42,584 nucleotides of DNA from positions 1 through 42,584 of the forward strand of contig JADMKE010000040.1 of NCBI GenBank assembly GCA_018780035.1, in the 5' to 3' direction. This document shows positions 24,337 to 32,319 of this stretch, one piece after another. Source of the DNA: Candidatus Sericytochromatia bacterium. Its GTDB lineage: Bacteria > Cyanobacteriota > Sericytochromatia > UBA7694. The translations under genes were made by a program, and so were the position numbers. The notes under the pieces were generated by a model. It saw only the letters and a list, made by a program, of their open reading frames with translations. It was not told where the DNA came from and searched no databases. Numbering within the stretch: position 1 is the first letter of the stretch; each line of letters starts with the position of its first letter.

Positions 24337-25692
24337 ATGTCTCGCCCGCTTTTTGCCCCTGCCTTTGTTTCTGGCCTTGCTTCAACTGTGGTTTCGGCTT
24401 TGCTGCTAAGCGCCTGCCAAGCCCCAGCGTTTTTGGCGGGACAACCCTCTGCCAGTGTAAAACAAGCCGCCGCCCGCATCGCTGCAAAGGCCCAGTTCAA
24501 CCGCGTTTCGGTCAGCATTCAGAATCCCCAACTGGCCACGGTGCCCGGCCAGATCGTCCTGCGCTACAAACCCGGTGTGGCCCCCCAGAGCCGCGATCTG
24601 GCCTTGCAACAGATCAAACTGACACGGCTGCGCAGCTTGGGCAATCCCGAATTGGGTTTGGAATTGGCTCAGGTTCAAGCGGGTATTTCTACCGAAGCGG
24701 CTTTAATGGCCCTGCGCAACCAGCCCCAGATCGCCTATGCTGAGCCCAATTTTGTCGTGAATATGCCCAAAATTCAGCCCCAAACGCAAGCAGCCCCCCC
24801 TCAGGCCAATTTGGGAATTTTCCCCAATGATCCGATGTTCCGCCAGCAATATGCCCACAAAGTCAGCAGCTCTGAATTGGGCTGGCGCAAAAGCAAAGGC
24901 AGTGAAAAAGTCGTGATCGCGATTATCGACACAGGGGTAGATCTCAAACACCCTGACTTGGCGAGTAAAATCGTGCCGGGTTTTGACTTTGTCGACAAAG
25001 ACGATCAGGCCATTGATGGCCACGGCCACGGCACCCACTGTGCGGGCATTGCCGCTGCGGTGACCGACAACGAAGTCGGGGTAGCCGGTTTTGCACCAAA
25101 TGTTGGCATTATGCCGATTCGCGTGCTCGACGACAATGGCAGCGGCTCTTCGGCCGATGTGGCCGAAGGCATTCTCTGGGCCGCCGATCACGGGGCCCAG
25201 GTGATCAGCATGAGTTTGGGCTCTTCGAGTTTTTCCCAGGCCAAAGAAGACGCGGTGAAATACGCCCTCAACAAAGAAATTACGCTGGTAGCGGCGATGG
25301 GCAACGATGGCAATAAAAGCAAAATTTACCCAGCAGCCCAAACCGGGGTGATTGCGGTGGGCTCAACCGATGCCCGTGACAAACGCTCTTATTTCTCCAA
25401 TTATGGCACCTGGATTTCAGTCACGGCCCCCGGCTCAGATATTCTCTCAACCTTCCCCACTTATGGGGCCGATGGCCTAAAAGACTATGGCAGCATTTCG
25501 GGTACCTCAATGGCAACACCGGCTGTGGCAGGGGTGGTGGCCCTGATTCGCTCCGAGTTTCCCCATTTAAAAGGCAAAGACGTCCGCGCCCAATTGGAAT
25601 GGGGCACAGACGATCTCGGCGAAAAAGGCTACGACCATTTTTATGGGCACGGGCGGATCAACCTCGACAAAGCCCTGACCCGCCGCCCTTAA
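24337..25692 (+). CDS. Subtilisin-like (S8) serine protease, lipoprotein
   Basis: A 451-residue lipid-anchored protease. The signal ends in LLLSAC with Cys27 as the lipidation site. A prodomain (about 65-140) has the fervidolysin-like pattern GQIVLRYKPGV, then LGNPELGLELAQV and IAYAEPNF. The catalytic domain has Asp198 (IAIIDTGVDLKHPDL), His231 (DGHGHGTHCAGI), oxyanion Asn323 (AAMGNDGN) and Ser391 (ISGTSMATPAVAG), so the triad is complete. It probably acts in the periplasm or on the cell surface in protein degradation or processing. The ATG at 24337 follows a GGAG site. The gene appears monocistronic; a convergent RRM gene ends 24 bases later. Confidence 0.92.
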   Translation: MSRPLFAPAFVSGLASTVVSALLLSACQAPAFLAGQPSASVKQAAARIAAKAQFNRVSVSIQNPQLATVPGQIVLRYKPGVAPQSRDLALQQIKLTRLRSLGNPELGLELAQVQAGISTEAALMALRNQPQIAYAEPNFVVNMPKIQPQTQAAPPQANLGIFPNDPMFRQQYAHKVSSSELGWRKSKGSEKVVIAIIDTGVDLKHPDLASKIVPGFDFVDKDDQAIDGHGHGTHCAGIAAAVTDNEVGVAGFAPNVGIMPIRVLDDNGSGSSADVAEGILWAADHGAQVISMSLGSSSFSQAKEDAVKYALNKEITLVAAMGNDGNKSKIYPAAQTGVIAVGSTDARDKRSYFSNYGTWISVTAPGSDILSTFPTYGADGLKDYGSISGTSMATPAVAGVVALIRSEFPHLKGKDVRAQLEWGTDDLGEKGYDHFYGHGRINLDKALTRRP

Positions 25693-25716
25693 ATCACGGC
25701 AGCAACAGAGACAAGT

Positions 25717-26091
25717 TTAAACTTTATTGCGTCCGGTGGTGCCAATATTAAAGCCGCCTTTGCTACCACTGCCTTTGGCCTTTTGTGAACCCGCAACAGG
25801 GCGACTGCCAAAACCCACCCCCGGACTGCGGCTGACATTCCGGGTCTGTTTTTTGTCGGGGCGGGCTTCGTTGACTTTGAGGGCTTGCCCTTTAAAATCT
25901 TTGCCATGCAGACCCGCAATCAACGCCTGGCCTTCGGCAGCAGAGGCCATTTCGACAAAGCCAAAGCCCTTTGAAACCCCTTCATCATCCAATGCCAGAC
26001 TGGCACTGGAAACCGTGCCATATGCGGCTGCGGCCTGGGTGAGTTCTTCTTCTGTGACGGTTTCGGTTAAATTTCCGATAAATACTTTCAT
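25717..26091 (-). CDS. RRM-type RNA-binding protein
   Basis: A 124-residue protein with one RNA recognition motif, residues 1-80: RNP2 VFIGNL at 3-8 and RNP1 KGFGFVEM near 41-48. A short basic Gly/Ser-rich tail follows (GVGFGSRPVAGSQ, GSGSKGGFN). The layout matches the small bacterial/cyanobacterial RNA-binding proteins of the Rbp type, which bind single-stranded RNA and are often cold-induced. The ATG at 26089-26091 follows an AGGGAGAAC site. No operon partner is visible. A role in RNA chaperoning is inferred from the family. Confidence 0.85.
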   Translation of the reverse strand: MKVFIGNLTETVTEEELTQAAAAYGTVSSASLALDDEGVSKGFGFVEMASAAEGQALIAGLHGKDFKGQALKVNEARPDKKQTRNVSRSPGVGFGSRPVAGSQKAKGSGSKGGFNIGTTGRNKV

Positions 26092-26303
26092 GTTTTGTTC
26101 TCCCTAGAGAGCAGGGGAAAAGCCCCCGCTAATTAATGCTGCATTAACAGTTATGGTAACAGAAAGCGAGGGGAGTCGGGAATTCCAGTCTGTTTAGAGA
26201 ATGCTACAGAATCAGCAGGAGCCATAAAAATTGCTCAAATTCAAAAATCCGTTATAATTCAAACTGAATTTTGCACAAATCACAGGTAAAAAGGGCTCTT
26301 GAG

Positions 26304-26744
26304 ATGCAATCAGACAGCATACCTCCTCAGCAACAATTCCTGGCAGCCTCCGCCGCCTGGCTGATGGTGGCTGGGCTGGCCACAGGCCTCTTGGTGGCAG
26401 CAGCCATGACCAACCAACTTCCAGCCAATCCCCATGCCCTCTTGGCCGCCCATTTAAACGGCCTAATGGGCTGTTTTTGGCTGCTCGGACTGGCCTGGAC
26501 ATTGCCAATGTTAAGCTACCAAGACAAAACCGTGCTCTTGCTCACCCGTTTGATAGGTCTGAGTGTCTGGGCCAATTGGGGCTTCACCCTGCTCAAGGCC
26601 TTTTGGCAGGTCAGCGGTTTGGCGTATACCGGCGATCTGAAAAACAATCTGATCGCAGCCAGTTTACAGGCATTTGTGGTCTTGCCTGCTTTGGCAGGTT
26701 CTGCGCTCTGGGCCTGGGGATTGCGCCAAAAAAAAGCTGATTAA
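26304..26744 (+). CDS. HabA-like four-helix membrane protein
   Basis: A 146-residue membrane protein, start at ATG 26304 behind an AAAAAGGG site. Four hydrophobic helices are visible: about 12-32, 45-65 (HLNGLMGCFWLLGLAWTLP), 75-100 and 120-142. The second helix with AHLNGLMGCFWLLGLAWTLP resembles the hydroxylaminobenzene mutase (HabA) group of small membrane isomerases and related proteins. The match rests on this segment and on topology, so the enzyme activity is not claimed. It lies between the divergent RRM gene and pspA and is probably monocistronic. Confidence 0.55.
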   Translation: MQSDSIPPQQQFLAASAAWLMVAGLATGLLVAAAMTNQLPANPHALLAAHLNGLMGCFWLLGLAWTLPMLSYQDKTVLLLTRLIGLSVWANWGFTLLKAFWQVSGLAYTGDLKNNLIAASLQAFVVLPALAGSALWAWGLRQKKAD

Positions 26745-26770
26745 AGGCTGCTGGTTCAGTATTTGTTTTG

Positions 26771-26779
26771 TGATATAAT
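26771..26779 (+). promoter_or_regulatory. Extended -10 promoter upstream of pspA
   Basis: TGATATAAT (26771-26779) is a perfect extended -10 element, about 100 bases before the pspA ATG. No good -35 is present at the right distance, which is acceptable for an extended -10. Two AATGCTTAAAAA-like copies follow in the leader. Confidence 0.45.
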
Positions 26780-26883
26780 GCCCTTCAGGCCAAATGCTTA
26801 AAAAAATGCTTAAAAAATTTTAGACCTAAATTTTCAGATTTGACTTCAAATTTGATCTGCACATAGTAAGGAGTGACTGTTCC

Positions 26884-27561
26884 ATGGGTATCCTTGATCG
26901 TATTTCCACTGTCCTGAGAGCGAATATCAACGACCTGATCGACAAAGCTGAAGACCCCGAAAAAATGCTCAAACAGCTGATGATCGATATGGAAAAAGAT
27001 CTGATCGAAGTGCGCAAAGAAGTGGCACTGGCCATTCAGACCGAAAAACGCCTGCATCAACAATACTCCCAAAACGAAAAACAGGCTCTGGGTTGGGAAG
27101 AAAAAGCCACCCTGGCACTCAAAAGCGGCCGCGAAGATCTGGCCCGCGAAGCCCTTCAGCGCCGCAATACCTATCAGCAGACCTCTGTGGGCTTTCAGTC
27201 CCAGTGGGAAACCCAGAACAAAAACGTGGAAATGCTCAAAGGTCAGTTGACCCAGCTTGAGAGCAAAATGAACGAGGCCCGAATCAAAAAAGATCTGCTG
27301 ATTGCCCGCAGCCGCCAAGCCAAGGCCCAGCAACAAATCTCCAAGACCATGGGAAAAATTGGCGAAAGCCGTTCCTTGTCTGCCTTCTCTCGTTTGGAAG
27401 ACAAAGTCATGGAACAAGAAGCACTGGCTTCTGCTTATGGTGACCTCAACATGCTTGAGCCCGGTGCTGGCATTGAAGACGAATTTGCCAAATTGAGCGC
27501 CAATTCAGGGGTCGATGACGACCTGGCAGCGCTCAAAGCCAAGCTCAACGCTGGCAGCTAA
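26884..27561 (+). CDS. pspA: PspA/IM30 (Vipp1) family protein
   Basis: A 225-residue almost wholly helical coiled-coil protein of the PspA/Vipp1 (ESCRT-III-like) family, which coats and stabilises damaged inner membranes. It opens GILDRISTVLRANINDLIDK and continues with EDPEKMLKQLMIDMEKDL, both highly typical, and has a long charged coiled coil to about residue 185. A short acidic/Ala tail replaces the long Vipp1 C-terminal extension. The ATG at 26884 follows a good AAGGAG site. The phosphatase gene begins 13 bases after its stop, without its own ribosome site, so the two are probably an operon. Confidence 0.93.
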   Translation: MGILDRISTVLRANINDLIDKAEDPEKMLKQLMIDMEKDLIEVRKEVALAIQTEKRLHQQYSQNEKQALGWEEKATLALKSGREDLAREALQRRNTYQQTSVGFQSQWETQNKNVEMLKGQLTQLESKMNEARIKKDLLIARSRQAKAQQQISKTMGKIGESRSLSAFSRLEDKVMEQEALASAYGDLNMLEPGAGIEDEFAKLSANSGVDDDLAALKAKLNAGS

Positions 27562-27574
27562 TTCAAGCCCTGCT

Positions 27575-29194
27575 ATGCAGACATTCTTCAGGCTGACGGC
27601 GTCAATTGCGCTGCTCAGCCTGTCTCTGTTTTTGAGTGCCGGGACGCCTCCTTCTGCCAGCGAAGAAGCCACCGCGCGCGCGCGTTTTCGCACGGCGACA
27701 GCGTTTTCGTATTTGCCTGGGCGCAGTGGAGATCTGTTCTTTTTGCCGCGCAAATTCAGTTTTATTACCTTTGATACCGGGGATTATTCCCACGATGGCT
27801 TTAGCCATATGCAAAAAGGGAATAAACAAGAGCGGATCAAACACGGGGGCAGCAGCCATGGTTCGATCTGGGAGTACGACACCCATATTCCCCTGCTCTT
27901 GTACGGGCCGGGGTTTATTTATGCAGGAAAAACAGTCGACACTCCCACCACCCAACAGGATATTGTGCCCACCCAAGCCCATTTGATTGGCGCAGTGCCC
28001 CCAGAAGATTCGTTTCATGGCAAGGTCTTAAGTGCTGCACTCAAACCCGTCAAGACCAAACCAAAAGCGATTTTGACCCTGGTCTTTGATCAAGGCGGCT
28101 GGCAATATTACCGCGCTCATCCCCAGGCCCACCCGAATATCGACCGCCTGATGAAAGCGGGCACCCTCTATACCCAGACCCAGATCAGACACCTCGACAC
28201 CGAAACCAGTGTCGGCCATATCGCCATTGGCACAGGGGCCTATCCTTACCAACATGGAATTGTCTCAAACAGCTTCTTTTTGGCCTCGCTGGGCAAACGC
28301 AGCAGTTTGCTCGGGCCCGACCGCTCACCGATTTTTATCAACAGCCCCAGTTTGTCAGATACCTGGGATTTACAGACGGGCAACAAAGCCCTGATTCTGA
28401 GTTATGCCTATGCCGATCGGGCCTCCTTTGGCATGGCGGGCCATGGCGCGCTCTATGCCGGCGGAGACAAAGATCTGGCCCTCTATTACAACAGCCAAAC
28501 CGGTCTGCCCAAAACCCACGAGAGCTATTTCAGCCTGCCTGAATACCTCAAAAGCCACAGCATCCAACCCTATTTAAACACCCAGGTAGACAGCAAAGGC
28601 CAGTGGCTGGAGCACAAGGTGGATAATTTTGAGCATATCAACAACACCCCCGCCCAGGCCAAGTATGACGCGGATTTGTTTATCAAAATGATAGAAAACG
28701 AGCCTGTTGGCCAGGATGAAATCGCTGACTTGCTCTACCTGACACTCAAATCCAGTGACGCCTGTGGCCACGCCTTCGGCATGGAAACCGTTGAATGTGG
28801 GCAGGTCTTCGCCGAGCAAGACAGACAGGCCCAACGGGTGATTGAGGCCTTTGAGAAAAAGGTCGGAAAAGACCAAGGGGTGGTCATTTTAACGGCCGAC
28901 CACGGTGGGGCACCTTTGGTTGAACTCTCAGGGGGCCACCGCATCTCAGCCAACCCGCTCAAAGCGGCACTCAATCAAGCTCTCGACAAACTCGACAACG
29001 GTATTCCACTGGTGCAGGATCTGACCGCCTCTCAAATTTATCTCGAAGAGAACGAATTGCGCCGCAACGGCAAAAGCTTTGAAGACGTGCGCAAATTTTT
29101 GCTCAATTACCGCCTGGGCGGCGAACCCGTCTTTATCGACGTGCTGACACGCTCAGAAGTCGTGCGCGAGCAATTGAAGCAAGGATTGTACTAA
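27575..29194 (+). CDS. Alkaline-phosphatase-superfamily hydrolase with permuted ligand order
   Basis: A 539-residue exported enzyme of the PafA/nucleotide-pyrophosphatase fold. A signal peptide (about 1-23) is followed by metal-ligand motifs: Asp172 (LVFDQGG), nucleophile Thr211 (DTETSVGH), Asp395 and His399 (SDACGHAFG), and Asp442-His443 (LTADHGG). The HGS-x-x-x-YD block that carries the last zinc ligand, normally near the C-terminus after TADHG, lies instead at 95-104, before the nucleophile, followed by IPLLLYGPG and DIVPT. The enzyme thus appears circularly permuted. The start at ATG 27575 is 13 bases after pspA and chosen for the signal peptide. The substrate is not known. Confidence 0.8.
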   Translation: MQTFFRLTASIALLSLSLFLSAGTPPSASEEATARARFRTATAFSYLPGRSGDLFFLPRKFSFITFDTGDYSHDGFSHMQKGNKQERIKHGGSSHGSIWEYDTHIPLLLYGPGFIYAGKTVDTPTTQQDIVPTQAHLIGAVPPEDSFHGKVLSAALKPVKTKPKAILTLVFDQGGWQYYRAHPQAHPNIDRLMKAGTLYTQTQIRHLDTETSVGHIAIGTGAYPYQHGIVSNSFFLASLGKRSSLLGPDRSPIFINSPSLSDTWDLQTGNKALILSYAYADRASFGMAGHGALYAGGDKDLALYYNSQTGLPKTHESYFSLPEYLKSHSIQPYLNTQVDSKGQWLEHKVDNFEHINNTPAQAKYDADLFIKMIENEPVGQDEIADLLYLTLKSSDACGHAFGMETVECGQVFAEQDRQAQRVIEAFEKKVGKDQGVVILTADHGGAPLVELSGGHRISANPLKAALNQALDKLDNGIPLVQDLTASQIYLEENELRRNGKSFEDVRKFLLNYRLGGEPVFIDVLTRSEVVREQLKQGLY

Positions 29195-29506
29195 GCGCTT
29201 CTAGCAGAGCCGGAGGCGAGCTTTGGCTGTTGGCGACAAGCCTTGGCTGTTGACGAGGAACGAGTTTTACAGCCAAGGACAGCATTGCTAGGAGCCTTTA
29301 CAGCCAAAGACAGCATTGCTGCATAGATGGCGCTTGCCTCAGGCCTTGGCGAAGTATGAGCCTTAGGGCTGAGGACAGCTTGATACGCGCAGCCGAAGGA
29401 GCTTGAACCGTCGGCGAGAAACGAGCCCTACGGGGCAAGACAGCCGAAGGCGAAGCTAACAGGATTTAGTTCTCAAACAAAGCTAGCTTCGACTTCGCTC
29501 AGCGAG
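29195..29506. repeat. Extragenic repeat cluster
   Basis: No gene is visible in these 312 bases. They hold repeats: TTGGCTGT at 29223-29230 and 29243-29250, and its reverse complement ACAGCCAA at 29269-29276 and 29300-29307. The last two lie in 24-base copies (29266-29289 and 29297-29320) ending GACAGCATTGCT. Related CAGCCGAAGG copies occur near 29381 and 29441. At the right end TCGCTCAGCGA (29495-29505) is a small palindrome in a CTTCGACTTCGCTCAGC string, which is a common genomic repeat motif. A dispersed extragenic element family is likely. Confidence 0.65.
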
Positions 29507-30223
29507 CTACCAAGAAATGGGACTGCGGTCCCTGAAAAACATCCCGCTCGGGCCCTCATTGGGCAAGGTGGCCAACCAGACAGCGGTGTCTGCGCCCTGT
29601 TCGACGGTGCGATTGGCGCTGGGGCCCCCCATATCTGTCTTCACCCAGCCGGGGCACATGCTGTTGACAAGAATCAGGCTGTCGTGTAACTCTGCGGCCA
29701 AAATCCGGGTCAAGGCATTGAGCGAGACCTTGGAAAAGCGATAGGCCGTATAACCGCCACCCATATCCCCGAGCTGGCCCATGCCACTGGAGACATTCAC
29801 AATCCGGCCATAGCCATTTTTTTTCATCAGCGGCACAAGAGCCTGGCAGAGCTGCAGCGGGCCGTAGACATTGTTGTCCATGGTCTCTTTGAGGGTGTCG
29901 ATCTCTGCGGCAAAGACACTGCCCTGACCGCGTTGCTGATCGAGCAGCACACCCGCGTTATTGACCAATATATCAACCCGACCATAGGTCTGTTCCAACC
30001 ATTGGGCCAAGGCAGAAATATCTGCTGCTGAGGTGGCTTCCAATTGAAAGGTGCTGACTTCCAAGCCTTCACTCGCCAATTTCTGCACAGCAGCTTGACC
30101 TTTGGCAATATCCCGACTGGTGAGAACCACGTGTAAATCTTCCCGACGGGCCAATTGTCGGCAAATTTCAAATCCAATCCCCCGGTTGCCACCGGTTACC
30201 ACAGCAATTCGCTTGTCAGTCAT
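29507..30223 (-). CDS. Short-chain dehydrogenase/reductase
   Basis: A 238-residue NAD(P)-dependent oxidoreductase of the SDR family. The cofactor motif TGGNRGIG (10-17), the NNAG motif (88-91), a serine at 145/146 (VNVSSG) and the Tyr161-x3-Lys165 pair (YRFSK) are all present. The layout and PGWVKTDMGG segment match the carbonyl-reductase-like group. The ATG at 30221-30223 has a weak upstream site. The C-terminus ends at the edge of the extragenic repeat. The substrate cannot be read from sequence. Confidence 0.92.
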   Translation of the reverse strand: MTDKRIAVVTGGNRGIGFEICRQLARREDLHVVLTSRDIAKGQAAVQKLASEGLEVSTFQLEATSAADISALAQWLEQTYGRVDILVNNAGVLLDQQRGQGSVFAAEIDTLKETMDNNVYGPLQLCQALVPLMKKNGYGRIVNVSSGMGQLGDMGGGYTAYRFSKVSLNALTRILAAELHDSLILVNSMCPGWVKTDMGGPSANRTVEQGADTAVWLATLPNEGPSGMFFRDRSPISW

Positions 30224-30334
30224 TGTTTTTCTCCAAAGACAATTTGTTTATAGGCATTTTAACCCATGTTATTTTGCATGGATCTGAAAAGTGATACAAT
30301 TCACGGATATTGCAATTCTAAAGGTAGATATTTC

Positions 30335-30964
30335 ATGGCAGAAAAAGTGTGTCCCCATTGTAATAACCCCGTACCTCCTGGCTTTGAAGTCATGCCCGTC
30401 TGTATGATGTGCGGTGGGGATCTCAATGCCCAGCCCACACAAGTGTGGTCCGCGGTGGATCTCAAAGGGGATAAAACCTACAGTTGCCCAGCCTGTAACG
30501 CAGAAATTAAGTCTGTCCTGGTGACAGAGTGCCACGCCTGTGGAACCGCCTTAGAACTCGCAAAACAAGATGCGGCAGCTCCAGTCACACCAGAGGTGCC
30601 GGTGGCAACGCCCGAGCCTGTCTATGCGCCAGAACCCGAACCGGTTTATGTGCCCGAGCCCGAGCCTGTCTACGCGCCAGAACCCGAACCGGTTTATGTG
30701 CCCGAGCCCGAGCCTGTCTACGCGCCAGAACCCGAACCGGTTTATGTGCCCGAGCCTGAACCTGTCTATGCGCCCGAGCCCGAACCTGTGGTCGCCAGCA
30801 AACCGGATTTGGTCTCACTGCCTTCGTTTGTTGCAGAAACAACCCGAGAAGCACAACCCGAACCCAAAGTAGAAACCAAGGCAGAACCGAAGCCAACACC
30901 GCGTCCGGCCAAAAAAGAGGGCTTCTTCGACAAACTGCTGCGCATGTTTGGCCTCAAAAAATAG
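30335..30964 (+). CDS. Zinc-ribbon protein with EPEPVY repeats
   Basis: A 209-residue protein. An N-terminal double zinc ribbon is visible: CPHC with CMMC (about 6-26) and CPAC with CHAC (about 50-70). A repeat region (about 94-153) consists of EPEPVY followed alternately by AP and VP. A Pro/Glu/Lys linker precedes a basic amphipathic C-terminus (GFFDKLLRMFGLKK) that may touch the membrane. The repeat could act as a rigid stalk. The ATG at 30335 follows an AAAGG site. No enzymatic motif is present; the role is unknown. Confidence 0.75.
   Translation: MAEKVCPHCNNPVPPGFEVMPVCMMCGGDLNAQPTQVWSAVDLKGDKTYSCPACNAEIKSVLVTECHACGTALELAKQDAAAPVTPEVPVATPEPVYAPEPEPVYVPEPEPVYAPEPEPVYVPEPEPVYAPEPEPVYVPEPEPVYAPEPEPVVASKPDLVSLPSFVAETTREAQPEPKVETKAEPKPTPRPAKKEGFFDKLLRMFGLKK
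30614..30793 (+). repeat. 48-bp in-gene tandem repeat
   Basis: Three nearly identical 48-base units (30614-30661, 30662-30709, 30710-30757) and a partial fourth (30758-30793) encode the EPVY-AP/VP repeats. Divergence between units is very low, so expansion is recent and length variation between strains is likely. Confidence 0.85.
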
Positions 30965-30966
30965 AG

Positions 30967-31215
30967 TCAGTCTTCTGCCAAACGGTCCAACGCGTCCGCA
31001 GGCAAAAGCGCCAGACTTTCCAACAGGGCGTGGGCTTCCACCCCCCGTTGGCAGAGTTCTTGCAAATGGATCCGCTCAGCACTCAGCTCAGCGGCCCCTT
31101 TTTGCTGCGCCTTTTCCAAAGCCTCCAAATGCCAGCGCACAGCACTGAGGTGTTCTTTGACAAACTCCCAACGGGTGCGGGCGGACCATTCATTCGAAGC
31201 GGGCAAACAATCCAT
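30967..31215 (-). CDS. Small hypothetical protein
   Basis: An 82-residue helical protein (WEFVKEHLSAVRWHLEALEK, then AAELSAERIHLQELCQRG). No family is recognised. It is convergent with the zinc-ribbon gene; the stops are 2 bases apart. The ribosome site is weak (GAAAGTGAAG upstream), so the start is uncertain. Confidence 0.5.
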   Translation of the reverse strand: MDCLPASNEWSARTRWEFVKEHLSAVRWHLEALEKAQQKGAAELSAERIHLQELCQRGVEAHALLESLALLPADALDRLAED

Positions 31216-31336
31216 GTTTCATCTTCACTTTCTCAAACGGGGTCAAAAACACAAGCGATAGCAAGCTTAAACCCATTGCAGGGTATAATAAGGGAAGTGA
31301 AGTATAAAAATCAATCTGTCATGGGCGTATAAACGG

Positions 31337-32245
31337 ATGTTAGATGGCATTAAACAGACTCAACCAATGGCGGCACCTGCAACTAGCCGTGTGCGGCCCC
31401 CTGCCCCACCCCCGCCAATGCCCGCTCCGCCTTCTACCCCAGCGCCAAGTCCCCATCAAGAACAAGTACAGCTTCGCCATTTGCCTGCGGGCTCCAGTGC
31501 AAGCTCTCTGACTTTTCCGACAACAGACCGCTCACAAGCCACGCCTGAAGCCCGTTTTGGGGCCTTGAAACAGGCTGGCAAAAGCGAAGAGGCGGCTGCA
31601 CTTTTGCGCCAATACGCCCATGCAACCGCTCCGTCTGAACGGGCTGAATTTGCCAATTTGCTCAAACAAGCGGGCCCAGATGCCAGTTTGGCCTATCTGC
31701 GCCAAGAGGGTTTTATCAAAGAAGCGGGAGTCTTTCCCTTTGATTTCAACAAACTCTCCCATCTCAAAGCCGCAGAAGTTGCGGGATTGGTTGCCAATTT
31801 CCAAGATGCCCGCCCACGGGGCCAACACAAAGCTGTGATTGCTGCTTTAGAAGCCAAAGGCGCAACGGGTCTGAACAATGCCTCTGAAAAAGCCGCTTTT
31901 GTGCGTAAGCTCCTGGTCACGGGACGGGGTGTAGAGGCCTTAAAAGGCCTGTCCGAGCAAATCAAAGCCGCTCCCCGTTATACAGCCGAACTCGACAAAG
32001 CTGTGGGGGAGATCGCTGGCAAGATGAGCGACAAAGACCTCATCACCTTTCTCAAAGCCGTGGACTATTACCAGACAGGCACAGAAGGCTATGGGGAAAC
32101 CTTTCCGGATAAACTCAAACACTTTTCTCACTCCACGCTTGCCGCCTTTCACGCCAATCTCAATCAAGGGGATTGGGGCAAGTGGCTCGAACACTTTAAC
32201 CTGCCCCAGCGCGAACTGGTCTCCGATTTAAAAGACTTGCTCTAG
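31337..32245 (+). CDS. Hypothetical protein with Pro-rich N-terminus
   Basis: A 302-residue protein. Residues 10-50 are Pro/Ala-rich (VRPPAPPPPMPAPPSTPAPS). The rest is helical, without a recognised family: ARFGALKQAGKSEEAAALLR, KLSHLKAAEVAGLVANFQDA, KLLVTGRGVEALKGLSEQIK, then LNQGDWGKWLEHFNL. No signal peptide is visible. It is convergent with the giant helical-repeat protein, whose helical composition it resembles, so the two may be functionally linked; that is an inference from position and composition. Confidence 0.65.
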   Translation: MLDGIKQTQPMAAPATSRVRPPAPPPPMPAPPSTPAPSPHQEQVQLRHLPAGSSASSLTFPTTDRSQATPEARFGALKQAGKSEEAAALLRQYAHATAPSERAEFANLLKQAGPDASLAYLRQEGFIKEAGVFPFDFNKLSHLKAAEVAGLVANFQDARPRGQHKAVIAALEAKGATGLNNASEKAAFVRKLLVTGRGVEALKGLSEQIKAAPRYTAELDKAVGEIAGKMSDKDLITFLKAVDYYQTGTEGYGETFPDKLKHFSHSTLAAFHANLNQGDWGKWLEHFNLPQRELVSDLKDLL

Positions 32246-32262
32246 GCACGTTAAATCACCCT

Positions 32263-32306
32263 TAAAAAAACGCCCTTAAAGGGAAAAAGCCTTGCGGCTT
32301 TCTCCC
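32263..32306. terminator. Bidirectional terminator between convergent genes
   Basis: The arms GGGAAAAAGCC (32281-32291) and GGCTTTCTCCC (32296-32306) pair at 10 of 11 positions around a TTGC loop. In the minus direction a run of seven T lies further on (complement of 32264-32270), and in the plus direction T-rich DNA follows. It sits between the 31337-32245 gene and the giant gene. Confidence 0.65.
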
Positions 32307-32319
32307 TGTTTGGCCTGTT

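Noticed and set aside
30614..30793. CRISPR-like array
   Set aside because: The 48-base units are contiguous and in frame in a zinc-ribbon gene, with no spacers or cas genes.
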